A stretch of DNA of 64,000 nucleotides from Topomyia yanbarensis (lineage: Eukaryota > Arthropoda > Insecta > Diptera > Culicidae), in assembly GCF_030247195.1 (NCBI RefSeq), contig NC_080672.1:189810471-189874470 (forward strand). The letters are read 5' to 3'. The notes beneath the pieces were generated by a model that saw nothing but the letters and a program-made list of their open reading frames with translations, had not been told where the DNA came from and made no database searches. The translations under genes were made by a program, and so were the position numbers. Within the stretch, counting starts at the first letter, position 1. The number at the start of each line of letters is the position of its first letter. Positions 22,185 to 33,346 of the stretch are shown piece after piece.

Positions 22185-22911
22185 GGAGGGCAGCAGGGAC
22201 AGGAAGGACAGGAGTCTAGGGGCCTAACGAACCCCCCCCCCCCCCCCCACAGCCCTACTGCGAGTTGGGGAGTTTTGCTAGGATATGGTGGGGCTACGAG
22301 TGGGCTCTTCTAAACCTCTAAAAAAAGCCATAACTCCGAAAGCAGCTCCGACGAAGCGAGTCTGTGCCACTTCTGCTAAGATCCTAAGATTCCAATAATC
22401 TAAGATCTGGGCAATAAAAGCACTCTAGCCCAACCGGAGTGCCAACCGGCACATCAGGATCGACGCCAGTAACACCTTGATTATGGTATACTGGCCATGG
22501 CGAACGGCAACGGACAGGACACGGATGACGAAAAGGATGGCGACTTAGGGCTGACAGGCGTGTTGTTCTACTCCCTGAGTAAGGAAGGATGACACCGACT
22601 TGAAATGGCGAGTGGGCTAACAGCATGGCTGCCTCCGTTCCAACAAAACCCTGGCAGGTCTCCGGGTACGTTCGAAACTCGCCATCATTTGGTTGGTGGT
22701 ACTAGGTTAGGTTGAAGCATACCCGATTTACGCCGATCCGGCTCTGAACACTACTCCCCATGAGGGATGGTGTCAACCCTTGCATGAGGGATGGTGTCAA
22801 CCCTTGCATGACTGCTGCTTTTCGGCAGCATAGATAATCATGGGATCGCGAGAGGCGACTATGTGCAGCGAGTGGAGATAGCGGCCCGGAGTTGGGACCC
22901 AATAAAATAAA

Positions 22912-24305
22912 ATGGAGAAACAACAAGCAACCGATATAAATGGAGCAGGCACGGCAAATCCGTTTGCCAGAGGTGGGTTGGTGAGGTCACCACCACCAAT
23001 AGTAGCTGAAGTCACCCAGCAAGAGCAGGAGGAGGGGAAGCCGAAGCAACAGCAACAGCAGCAACAAAAACAGCCGGAGCAGAGCGGAATGAGCTACACC
23101 CCACAAACGCCAAAGGTAGTGGTAGCGAGGCACTTGGTGGAGGAGCTCCACAAGTTCGTGGACATGAGAAACAATGTCCACAAAGACATTAAGGAGATGG
23201 TCATCAAAATCCGGAAGGCGCTACTGTCTGCCGTGAAAGAGTACGATACGGCAACGCAGAGGGCAGATTCAGCTGAGCGAGCATCCGCGTCGGCTAAGGC
23301 CACTATCCTCCTAGCCCCTCCGAAACAGGGTAAGGAGAGGCAGATTGGAGTGGAGAACACGCCAGTTCCCATAACTCCAAAGAGGACAAGATCCTCGCCA
23401 GGAGAAGAAAGACCAGGCGGGTCAAAGAGGCAGACGCTCGAGGATGCTGTTGCTGCCGAAGAAAAGGACGCCACCTTACAGGGTGAAAGCTGGAGCACCG
23501 TTGTAGGTCGGAAGGAGAAATGCGGGAAACAGCAAAAAAAGAAGGAGGAGCGAAGAGGAAATCAGAACCCTCGGCTCGTCAGAAGGCGCCTAAGGGAGAA
23601 GCCGTGCTCGTCAAAGCAAATGACGAGACTACGTACGCAGCACTGCTCAAAAAGGTCAGAGAGGACCCGGAGCTGAAAGATTTGGGGGAAAACGTGTTAA
23701 GAGTCAGGCGTACCCAAAAAAATGAGATGCTCCTCGAGCTTAAGAAGAATACTACGACTAGTAGCTCTGCCTTGCAGGAGACTATAACTAAATCAATGGG
23801 TGGAAAGGCAGAAGTTAAAGCCTTAAGCCCGGAGATGGTAATCGTGTGCAAAGACCTCGACGAAATAACGACGGAAGACGAGCTGAGAGGTGCTATGAAG
23901 CAGCAGTGCAAACTGGGCGAGGTGCACATGACGATCCGGTTAAGGAAGGGATACGGAGGAACGCAGATAGCGATGATACGTTTACCGGTAACCGCTGCAG
24001 ACAAGGCACTGGAGGTAGGTAAGGTTACAGTTGGATGGTCGAGATGCCTACTGAGAGCCGCCCCACGAGTAAACAAACAAGCAGAGAAATGCTTCAAATG
24101 TTTAGGCTTTGGACATTTAGCAGGGGCTTGCAAAGGCCCGGACAGATCCGGGATGTGCTGGAAATGCGGAGAGACGGGCCATCTTGCGAGAGACTGCACG
24201 CAGAGGCCGAAGTGCTTGCTTTGCACCCCAGCGGAAGGAAACGACCATCAGACGGGTGGCTTTAAATGCCCAGCGTACAAGAAGGCGACTGCAGGCCAAC
24301 GGTGA
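22912..24305 (+). pseudogene. ORF1, copy A4, 13-bp deletion
   Basis: The N-terminal part is intact (Q-rich run, charged region), but 13 bp are missing after GGAGGAGCGAA (about 23553) between two GAA triplets. The frame shifts and terminates at 23676. The remaining knuckle-coding part continues in the original protein frame to the TGA at 24303-24305. Without the knuckles the product could not bind RNA normally. Confidence 0.92.
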
Positions 24306-25259
24306 TGGAGATGACCCAGATAAACCTGAATCACTGTGATACCGCACAGCAACTGTTGTGGCAGTCTACGACAGAAACTATGTGCGATGTCGCTTTGATC
24401 GCAGAGCCTTATCAAGTCCCCCCTAATAACGGTAACTGGGTGGCGGATAGATCAGGAACCGCAGCGATACAAGTAATGGGAAGATTCCCTATCCAAGAAG
24501 TGGTAGAACGTTCCTATGAGGGTTTCGTGATAGCCAAAATCAACGGCATCTTCGTATGTAGCTGTTACGCTCCCCCAAGGTGGACAGTAGAGCAGTTCAG
24601 CCTAATGCTGGAGCAGTTAACCGAGCAGTTGATCGATCGGAAGCCGGTAGTCATTGGTGGTGACTTCAACGCCTGGGCTGTGGAATGGGGCAGTAGAGTA
24701 ACCAACACAAGAGGGTGTATCCTGCAGGAAGCTCTAGCGAAGTTAGACGTACGATTGTGCAATGAAGGCTCTGTTAGTACATTTCGGAGAGACGGGAGGG
24801 AGTCCATCATAGACGTCACATTCTGTAGTCCCTCATTGACGGTGAACATGAATTGGAGAGTACGCGAAACGTATACGCATAGTGACCACCAGGAGATTCG
24901 CTACCGTATCGGTCAACGGAACCCCGCGGCAGTACAGAGAAGGGTGACCGGCGAACGAAAGTGGAAGACGAAAGCCTTCAACAAAGACCTCTTTGTTGAG
25001 GCACTTCGGCCGAACGGCGGGACCGAGAACATGGATGCGGCTGACCTAACAAGAAGGATTGTGGCGGCTCGTGACGCCACAATGCCGCGAAAACTGGAAC
25101 CACGCAACAAACGGCGTCCAGCTTACTGGTGGAACGAGACGCTTAGTACGTTACGCGCTGCTTGTCCCAGAGCCAGAAGGCGGGCCCAAAGAGCAAGGTC
25201 GGAACCAGATAGAGAAGAGCATAAGGCATCGTTTCGGGAAGCTAGCGCCGCTCTAAAAC

Positions 25260-26249
25260 ATACATTCTCAAAAACATAAAAGTTCTTATCTATGCCGACG
25301 ACATGAAGCTCTTTTTAGAAATTAGGAACGAACAAGACATAAAGATATTACAGGAAGAAATACATATGTTTTACCTCTGGTGTAACAAAAGCCTTCTGCA
25401 ACTAAACGTAAAAAAATGTAATGCAATAACTTTTAGTAGGAAACGAAATACACCTGACATTTCAATCACTCTAGGAAATCAAGTGGTACAAAAGTGCGAA
25501 AGAGTTAAAGATTTGGGAGTCATTCTAGATTCAAAATTAACATTCATTGACCATTACAACACAATCATCAATAGAGCAAATAACATGCTTGGATTTATAA
25601 AGCGTTTTAGTTACAATTTTAATGATCCATATACAATTAAAACATTATACATCTCGTATGTAAGGTCAATACTGGAATATTGTAGCATAGTTTGGTCACC
25701 TTTCTCAATCACACATGAAGAAAGAATAGAATCAGTACAAAGGCAATTTTTATTGTTTGCACTTCGCAAAATAGGTTGGACACGATTTCCTCTCCCATCT
25801 TATAAAGCTCGCTGTATGCTCATTAACATCCAAACACTAAAAGAGCGCCGAGAATATGCAATGGTTTCATTTCTAAACGATATAATTTCGTGTCGTATTG
25901 ATTCAGTCGAACTTCTATCTAAACTTAATTTTTATATACCTTCCCGGCAGTTACGAATCCGAAATACATTTATAACAAACAATTATCATACAAATTATGC
26001 CAAGTTTGGACCATTAAATCAGATGATGGCAACTTACAACAAGCACTGCGAAGCTATTGACTTAACAATGACAAAAAGCAAATTAAAAAAATATTTCAAT
26101 TCTATTCGCTTATAAAGAACATCCTAAAGTAGTGCTATGTAAACCAGATAGTGTTTAGTTTAGTTATTAGTATTTTATGTTTTAAGTGTATACTATATTT
26201 TATCGTTGTAACAAAACGGTCTACTCTTGTTTGACGACAATAAATAAAT
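25260..26249 (+). mobile_element. 5'-truncated non-LTR fragment (Jockey/CR1 group) inserted in A4 ORF2
   Basis: About 990 bp of AT-rich sequence interrupts ORF2 where A3 reads CTCTAAAACGGGAG. A 4-bp AAAC is found on both sides (25256-25259 and 26250-26253), a candidate target duplication. The 3' end is an (AATA)-type simple repeat tail, with no long poly(A). Its base composition differs sharply from the GC-richer host element. It is absent from A5 and A6. Confidence 0.88.
25261..26115 (+). pseudogene. Reverse transcriptase C-terminal fragment (Jockey/CR1-group)
   Basis: The frame is open and begins just before the RT active site (KVLIYADDMKLFL), followed by the LNVKKCNAITFSR and VKDLGVILDSKLTF blocks and then the thumb region with YVRSILEYCSIVWSP. 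It ends at TAA (26113-26115). Endonuclease and most RT fingers are missing, so it is non-autonomous. The clade cannot be settled from this part alone; a CR1/Jockey-type element is the most likely source. No C-terminal Cys/His motif or RNase H is visible. Confidence 0.8.
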
Positions 26250-29200
26250 AAACGGGAGATCAGACTTAGCAAGTCAGAGTGCCACAAGGAGCTATGCCGA
26301 GAAGTAGACGCCAATCCCTGGGGTGACGCATACCGAGTCGTGATGGCGAAAATGAAGGGTCCGACGACGCCAGCCGAAATGTGTCCGAGCAAGCTGAAGA
26401 TAATCGTCGAGGGTCTTTTCCCGAAGCACGATCCAACTATATGGCCACCGTCACCGCACGGCGAGGAAGAAGGAACAAACACGGATCGGCAAGTAACTAA
26501 CGACGAGCTAGTAGAAGCATCGAAGCGCCTAAAACCAAAGAAAGCCCCTGGTCCGGATGGAATACCAAACGTGGTACTGAAAGCTGCGATCCTGGCATAT
26601 GCGGACATGTTCAGGATAGTGATGCAGAAGTGCCTAAATGAAGGCAACTTCCCCGAAATGTGGAAGGTCCAGAAGCTGGTGTTGCTGCCGAAGCCAGGGA
26701 AGCCACCTGGCGACCCGACCTCGTACAGACCCATATGCCTGCTGGATACACTCGGAAAACTCCTGGAAAGGATCATTCTTAACAGGTTGACGAAATTCAC
26801 GGAAGGTGAGCGCGGACTGTCCAAGATGCAGTTTGGTTTCCGCAAAGGAGCATCGACAGTGGATGCAATTCGGATAGTGCTTGAGAGTGCCGAGAAGTCA
26901 TCTAAACAGAAGCGAAGAGGAGATCGATACTGCGCTGTGGTCACGATAGATGTGAAGAACGCGTTCAACAGTGCCAGCTGGGAAGCCATCGCTGCAGCGC
27001 TGCATAGAATGAGGGTTCCCGACTATCTGTGCCAGATCCTGAAGAGCTACTTTCAGAGCAGAGTGCTACTGTACGAGACGAGCGAAGGACAGAAGTCATT
27101 GCGTGTCACAGCGGGCGTTCCTCAGGGCTCCATTCTCGGTCCAACCCTTTGGAACGGGATGTACGATGGGGTCTTAACGCTGCAGCTGCCTAGGAAAGTG
27201 AAAATCGTAGGTTTCGCGGACGACGTGTCACTAACGGTGATGGGTGAGACACTTGAAGAAGTGGAGGTGTCGGTGACGGAGACAATAGACGCGATCGAGA
27301 GCTGGATGAACGGGGTCAAGCTGCAAATAGCTCACCACAAGACGGAGGTGTTGTTGGTCAGTAACTGCAGATCGGTCCAACGGATGCAGATCGACGTCGG
27401 AGGGCACGTGATTGCATCGAAACGTGCATTGAAGCAATTGGGAGTTATAATCGACGACCGGTTGAGCTTCAACAACCACGTTGATTACGCCTGTGAAAAG
27501 TCGGCGAAGGCAACGAACGCAATAGCGAGAATCATGCCAAACGTCGGCGGTCCGAGAAGCAGCACGAGACGTCTGCTATCTACTGTTTCGTCATCGATAC
27601 TCCGATATGGGGTTCCTGCCTGGAGTGCTGCGCTGAAAACCAAGCGGAACCGTGAAAAGCTAAACAGGACATTCCGACTGATGGCCGTACGAGTCGCGAG
27701 TGCCTACAGAACAATATCGTCGGAGGCAGTATGCGTTATCGCCGGGATGATCCCCATCTGCATTACCCTGGCGGAGGACGTGGGATGCTATCAGCGGAGA
27801 AATGCACGTAACGCTAGGAGACAGGTTCGAGCGGACTCGTTGGCTAAATGGCAACAGGAGTGGGACAACGCGGAGAAATGAAGGTGGACCCACCGACTCA
27901 TCCCAAATGTATCGGCCTGGGTACATGGGAAGCATGGAGAGGTGAACTTCCATTTGACGCTGTTTTTGTCCGGGCACGGATGCTTCCGGAAGTACCTGCA
28001 TCGGTTTGGACATGCTTCGTCACCCCTTTGCCCGGGTTGTGCGACCGTGCAGGAGACACCGGAACACGTGGTCTTCGAATGCCCTAGATTCGAAGAAGTT
28101 CGTAGGGGTATACCTGGTATGACAGTGGACAATATCGTCGAAGAGATGTGCCGTGACGAACATACCTGGGACGCTGTCAACAGAGTGGTCTCGAGCATAC
28201 TCTCCGAGTTGCAGAGGAAGTGGCGTAGAGACCAACAAGAACCCGCAAATCGGGTTTCGAGAGAAATTCCGCCGCCGGGGAACTCTCCAACTGTGTAGAC
28301 TAGGTCCACCGCCGGGGACCAGTTGAGTAGTGCGTGGTGTAGCACCGAGTTGGGTCGTCGGGGCGCCTGGGAACCGGATGTCAAGCTTCACCGGAATCGC
28401 TGAACCGACCTCGACATCCTTCCGGGTAGCTCGTGAGTAGGCTATATCCACCGCCGGGGATTGGACCGAGTAGACCGCGTCGCAGAGCTAGCAGTGGGTC
28501 GTTGGGGCGCCGGTGAACCGGAAGTTACGCTCCAACCGGAATCGCCGGATAGACCTCAGCACCTACTGTAGGGCCCGTTGAGTAGGCTAGATCCACCGCC
28601 GGGGACTAGATCGAGTAGATCGGGCGAAATGGAACGAGAGGAAGCCAAAGGGCTCATGAAATTGTGGTGCTAAAACAAAAGAAGAATCGGTACCGGGGGA
28701 GCCTCCTTCGCCGGGGAACTCTCCGTCGGCGTAAGCTAGATCCACCGCCGGGGACTAGACTGAGTAGACCGCGACGAAATACCACCAGTCGCAGGTCGTC
28801 GGGGCATCAGCGAACCGGACGCTCTGCTCCACCGGAATCGCCAAACTGACCTCGACATCTGGTTGGTTGGCTCGGTTTTGGGAGAACTTCTCTCGCCGGG
28901 GAATTCTCCGTCGGAGTAGGCTAGGTCCATCGTCGGGGACTAGACCGAGTAGTTCGCGAACAAGTCTGGTGCTCAAAGAGTAAACGGCGTTGAATGGTGC
29001 GAGAAGGGAGTTGCGGTGCTAATCGGCACAAGCGAGCCGAAGGGCTCGGTGAATTAGACAGTCAGAAGTTTGCCGCTCAGACTGTACTCGTAGGGGAGGA
29101 GTACTAAGCCTCGACTCACAGCCAGCTTTCCGACTGCCATGCAGAGCTTGCCAGTCTGTGTGGATGGTAGAGAATTGGTGGTGTGTAGAGGAGTGGGGCT

Positions 29201-29267
29201 GTCACCCTACGGAAGAAACGAACTAGTAAGTAGTTGAATTAGAGTGTGTGCTATGCACATAAAAACC

Positions 29268-29305
29268 CCTCCCCGAAGTAATGCCGTAAGGTAGTGCCGG
29301 GGAGG
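29268..29305 (+). promoter_or_regulatory. Conserved 3' UTR RNA hairpin (A4)
   Basis: CCTCCCCG and CGGGGAGG are unchanged, as is the GTAA loop, although both A4 ORFs are dead. Confidence 0.6.
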
Positions 29306-29446
29306 AATCAGGTTCTGGGCAAGAGCAGTGGTTTTTAGCGGGTCGGGTGATGGCAGCCCAAACCCGTTCCCTGACAATGGGGTTTTTGTACATTTTTCCT
29401 CACTCAGGGTTTTTCTGAAATTTTTTTACTGCTCTCTAAAAAAAAA

Positions 29447-29504
29447 CATACATACATACATACATACATACATACATACATACATACATACATACATACA
29501 TACA

Positions 29505-29538
<34 letters not shown>

Positions 29539-29545
29539 CATACAT
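29447..29545. repeat. (CATA)n microsatellite, tract 6
   Basis: About 24 units with one CATATATACAT imperfection, ending in CAT before GATGCTATC. That downstream junction is repeated after tract 7. Confidence 0.97.
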
Positions 29546-31661
29546 GATGCTATCTTGACCTTAAATTACTGTTTTTAAACATTTGACCTATACAACAAAA
29601 ATCAAATGCTCATCAAAATCGATCAGAACCTGCTAGAATCGAATGGAAATCGTCATTTTTCATAAATTTCTCTCTACATTCGGAAAGTGTTATCCTCGTT
29701 ATTAATCATATTACGTTTTCGCTCAAATCGACGCATTCCTAAAATAAAAACCTGTTTTAATCCACCTAGTGGTGCAATTGTGCTTGTCTCACTTGTCCAG
29801 ACTACGATTCCATGGCTGGTTATGTTCAATACAATGGTGGAAATGAATATTACATGTTCAGTACGATTTGCACATACACACAATGGATCGACAGCCACGA
29901 TCTTGAGATACTATGTGATACTGAAACATCGCTTGAAACCAGCGGCGGATCATGGAGGAGGATCCGGGAGGTCCAGGTCCAGCCAAAAATTTTCAACTTG
30001 TTAAGAAATTTTAAACTAGTTTTAATTTTAAAGTAGCAACCCCTCACTGCATACTCCCTCCGAGCCGGTATGATTGACGATTTTTGGAGTGATTGCATTA
30101 ACTTTCTATATGAGAAAGGCAAAAATGTACCAAAGGCCAAAGAAGTCAATTTTTGTCAAACATCTCAATGTTTCATGCATTTTAAAGTCATTTGGCATCA
30201 AAAATACAAATTTGATTTTGAAAATTTTTCATTTCAGTTTTATGGGAATTTGCTGTGTGATTGCACTCTTCAACTCGTAACTCCGGAACCGGAAGTCCAA
30301 TCAATAAAAAATTCAATAGCAGCCGATGGGAAGGTTGTACCTTTCATTTGACTCTAACTTTGTGCAAATCGGTTCAGCCATCTCTGAGAAACATAGGTCA
30401 CATTTTTTTCCACATACACACATACACACATACATACACACACAGACATTTTCCGATCTCGACGAACTCAGTCGATTGGCGTATGACACTCGGCTCTCCG
30501 GGTCGGGATTAGATTGACGAATTTTAGAGTGAATGAGAAAGGCAAAAACATTTTTATCAAATGTTGAAATTTATGCATTTTTTGGTGAGTCTATGTTTCA
30601 TAGACATTAAATCAATTTTAACTTCGCTTCCTATTAAATAAAGACCCTTATTACAGTACAATTCTACAAAAACGAGTTCAATTTGAAAATAAATCTGAGG
30701 ATTATGATTGATTACAGAACTCTGGAATTTTATATTGGAATGTTTTCAGGCAGGAATTTGATATTGATGCAATTAGACAACTGTGAAATCAAGACCAATA
30801 GATCAGTTACATTTCCGACAATTTATCAAAAGTCCTCATGATGTTTACAACAATAGGTTATCAATCTACGGATCAGATAATTGTTATTGAATTAAATCAG
30901 TCTGCATCAATAAATTTTCAACTTCAATCCAATATTTGTTTTGGGTGTGGTAGGGGGGGGGGGGGGGGGGGGGGTTGTATGGTGTTAAACCCCAAAACCT
31001 TCTCTTGGCTACGCCGTTGCTTGGAGTTATTTATTTCGCTTATTATTTTCCGGTATGTTTCAGATCGATCCGATGTTTATAAGTTAGAAAAATTGCAGTC
31101 AGAAGGTTCGCACAAATGAACATTTTTGTACTGATAAGTTATCAAGTTCCTTCCAGACAACTTGGAAGTGTTCGGTGATTATTTTTAGCGGTTGTAGATA
31201 GTAAAATGAAATACAAAATTCGTTTTATCGAAATAATGTTTAGCTTATTTCAATGGATTATTACTATATTGAACAATAAATAGGCGACAAAGAGTAATCA
31301 ACAAACAACAAGCCATAACTTTTAAAGTATTCAAAATAGATATTTAAAGTCTTTAGTAAAGTTATTCGCAAAAGTAAGAGCTACAAATTTGCTGAAGACA
31401 TCATTTCGATGTAATCACTTCTAAGAAAATTTGTGAAAATATCTCACTCATAGGGGGATTAATCAGCAAAAGCACAATACCAAAAGAAAGGGCATATTAC
31501 TTCCATTAAATTCTCCGAAGATACTATTGACCTAAAATAAGCCGTTTTGGTGTTAATAATAGATTACATGTTTTTGGTCATATTTCTGGTAATGGGAAAT
31601 GATAAAAATCTGTCGTCCGCATTTAATGTTAAATATATCTTTTGATAATAGTCCAAATGGC
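29546..31661. other. AT-rich spacer with interspersed-repeat pieces
   Basis: No gene is visible. It contains a mosquito-type interspersed repeat in two pieces: a 5' piece beginning AAACCTGTTTTAATCCACC (29748 to about 29940) and a 3' piece (about 30240-30545) with ACACATACACAC repeats and ending GAGAAAGGCAAAA. A G-run of more than 20 bases lies at about 30953-30974. The rest is unassigned low-complexity AT-rich sequence. Confidence 0.8.
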
Positions 31662-31952
31662 GAAATGGCGAGTGGGCTAACAGCATGGCTGCCTCCGTTC
31701 CAACAAAACCCTGGCAGGTCTCCGGGTACGTTCGAAACTCGCCATCATTTGGTTGGTGGTACTAGGTTCGGTTGAAGCATTCCCGATTTACGCCGATCCG
31801 GCTCTGAACACTACTCCCCATGAAGGATAGTGTCAACCCTTGCATGACCTCACTGCTGCTTTTCGGCAGCATAGATAATCATGGGATCGCGAGAGGCGAC
31901 TATGTGCAGCGAGTGGAGATAGCGGCCCGGAGTTGGGACCCAATAAAATAAA

Positions 31953-33346
31953 ATGGAGAAACAACAAGCAACCGATATAAATGGAGCAGGCACGGCAAAT
32001 CCGTTTGCCAGAGGTGGGTTGGTGAGGTCACCACCACCAATAGTAGCTGAAGTCACCCAGCAAGAGCAGGAGGAGGGGAAGCCGAAGCAACAGCAACAGC
32101 AGCAACAAAAACAGCCGGAGCAGAGCGGAATGAGCTACACCCCACAAACGCCAAAGGTAGTGGTAGCGAGGCACTTGGTGGAGGAGCTCCACAAGTTCGT
32201 GGACATGAGAAACAATGTCCACAAAGACATTAAGGAGATGGTCATCAAAATCCGGAAGGCGCTACTGTCTGCCGTGAAAGAGTACGATACGGCAACGCAG
32301 AGGGCAGATTCAGCTGAGCGAGCATCCGCGTCGGCTAAGGCCACTATCCTCCTAGCCCCTCCGAAACAGGGTAAGGAGAGGCAGATTGGAGTGGAGAACA
32401 CGCCAGTTCCCATAACTCCAAAGAGGACAAGATCCTCGCCAGGAGAAGAAAGACCAGGCGGGTCAAAGAGGCAGACGCTCGAGGATGCTGTTGCTGCCGA
32501 AGAAAAGGACGCCACCTTACAGGGTGAAAGCTGAAGCACCGTTGTAGGTCGGAAGGAGAAACGCGGGAAACAGCAAAAAAAGAAGGAGGAGCGAAGAGGA
32601 AATCAGAACCCTCGGCTCGTCAGAAGGCGCCTAAGGGAGAAGCCGTGCTCGTCAAAGCAAATGACGAGACTACGTACGCAGCACTGCTCAAAAAGGTCAG
32701 AGAGGACCCGGAGCTGAAAGATTTGGAGGAAAACGTGTTAAGAGTCAGGCGTACCCAAAAAAATGAGATGCTCCTCGAGCTTAAGAAGAATACTACGACT
32801 AGTAGCTCTGCCTTGCAGGAGACTATAACTAAATCAATGGATGGAAAGGCAGAAGTTAAAGCCTTAAGCCCGGAGATGGTAATCGTGTGCAAAGACCTCG
32901 ACGAAATAACGACGGAAGACGAGCTGAGAGGTGCTATGAAGCAGCAGTGCAAACTGGGCGAGGTGCACATGACGATCCGGTTAAGGAAGGGATACGGAGG
33001 AACGCAGATAGCGATGATACGTTTACCGGTAACCGCTGCAGACAAGGCACTGGAGGTAGGTAAGGTTACATTTGGATGGTCGAGATGCCTACTGAGAGCC
33101 GCCCCACGAGTAAACAAACAAGCAGAGAAATGCTTCAAATGTTTAGGCTTTGGACATTTAGCAGGGGCTTGCAAAGGCCCGGACAGATCCGGGATGTGCT
33201 GGAAATGCGGAGAGACGGGCCATCTTGCGAGAAACTGCACGCAGAGGCCGAAGTGCTTGCTTTGCACCCCAGCGGAAGGAAACGACCATCAGACGGGTGG
33301 CTTTAAATGCCCAGCGTACAAGAAGGCGACTGCAGGCCAACGGTGA
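31953..33346 (+). pseudogene. ORF1, copy A5, nonsense codon and 13-bp deletion
   Basis: The ATG and N-terminal part are intact, but TGG becomes TGA at 32532-32534. The 13-bp deletion seen in A4 follows, so the zinc-knuckle part (to the TGA at 33344-33346) is out of frame with the start. One knuckle residue also changed (ARDC to ARNC). Confidence 0.92.

Larger units (their letters stand above)
24305..28298 (+). pseudogene. ORF2, copy A4, interrupted by retrotransposon insertion and nonsense codon
   Basis: Endonuclease-coding part 24305-25259 (with C-to-R changes relative to A3, for example at WRVRETY), then 25260-26249 foreign insertion, then RT and C-terminal part 26250-28298. In the second part GGA becomes TGA at 27879-27881 (CGGAGAAATGAAGG), truncating the protein before the CCHC motif. 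The FADD motif and the C-terminal Cys/His residues are otherwise preserved. Confidence 0.92.
22185..29446 (+). mobile_element. R1-clade (Waldo-like) retrotransposon, family A copy A4, full length but degenerate
   Basis: Full 5' end after (CATA)n; 5' UTR with a long C-run (near 22231-22247) and a 24-bp tandem duplication (22761-22784 and 22785-22808). ORF1 carries the 13-bp deletion also seen in A5 and A6. ORF2 is interrupted by a 1-kb retrotransposon fragment and also has a nonsense codon. The 3' UTR and a short A-tail precede (CATA)n. A4 shares its 3' flank with A5, which indicates common descent by segmental duplication. Confidence 0.95.

Noticed and set aside
24305..25279. Endonuclease-only protein as a new gene (A4 ORF2 truncated by insertion)
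   Set aside because: The open frame simply ends a few codons into the inserted fragment. The remainder of ORF2 is found on the other side.
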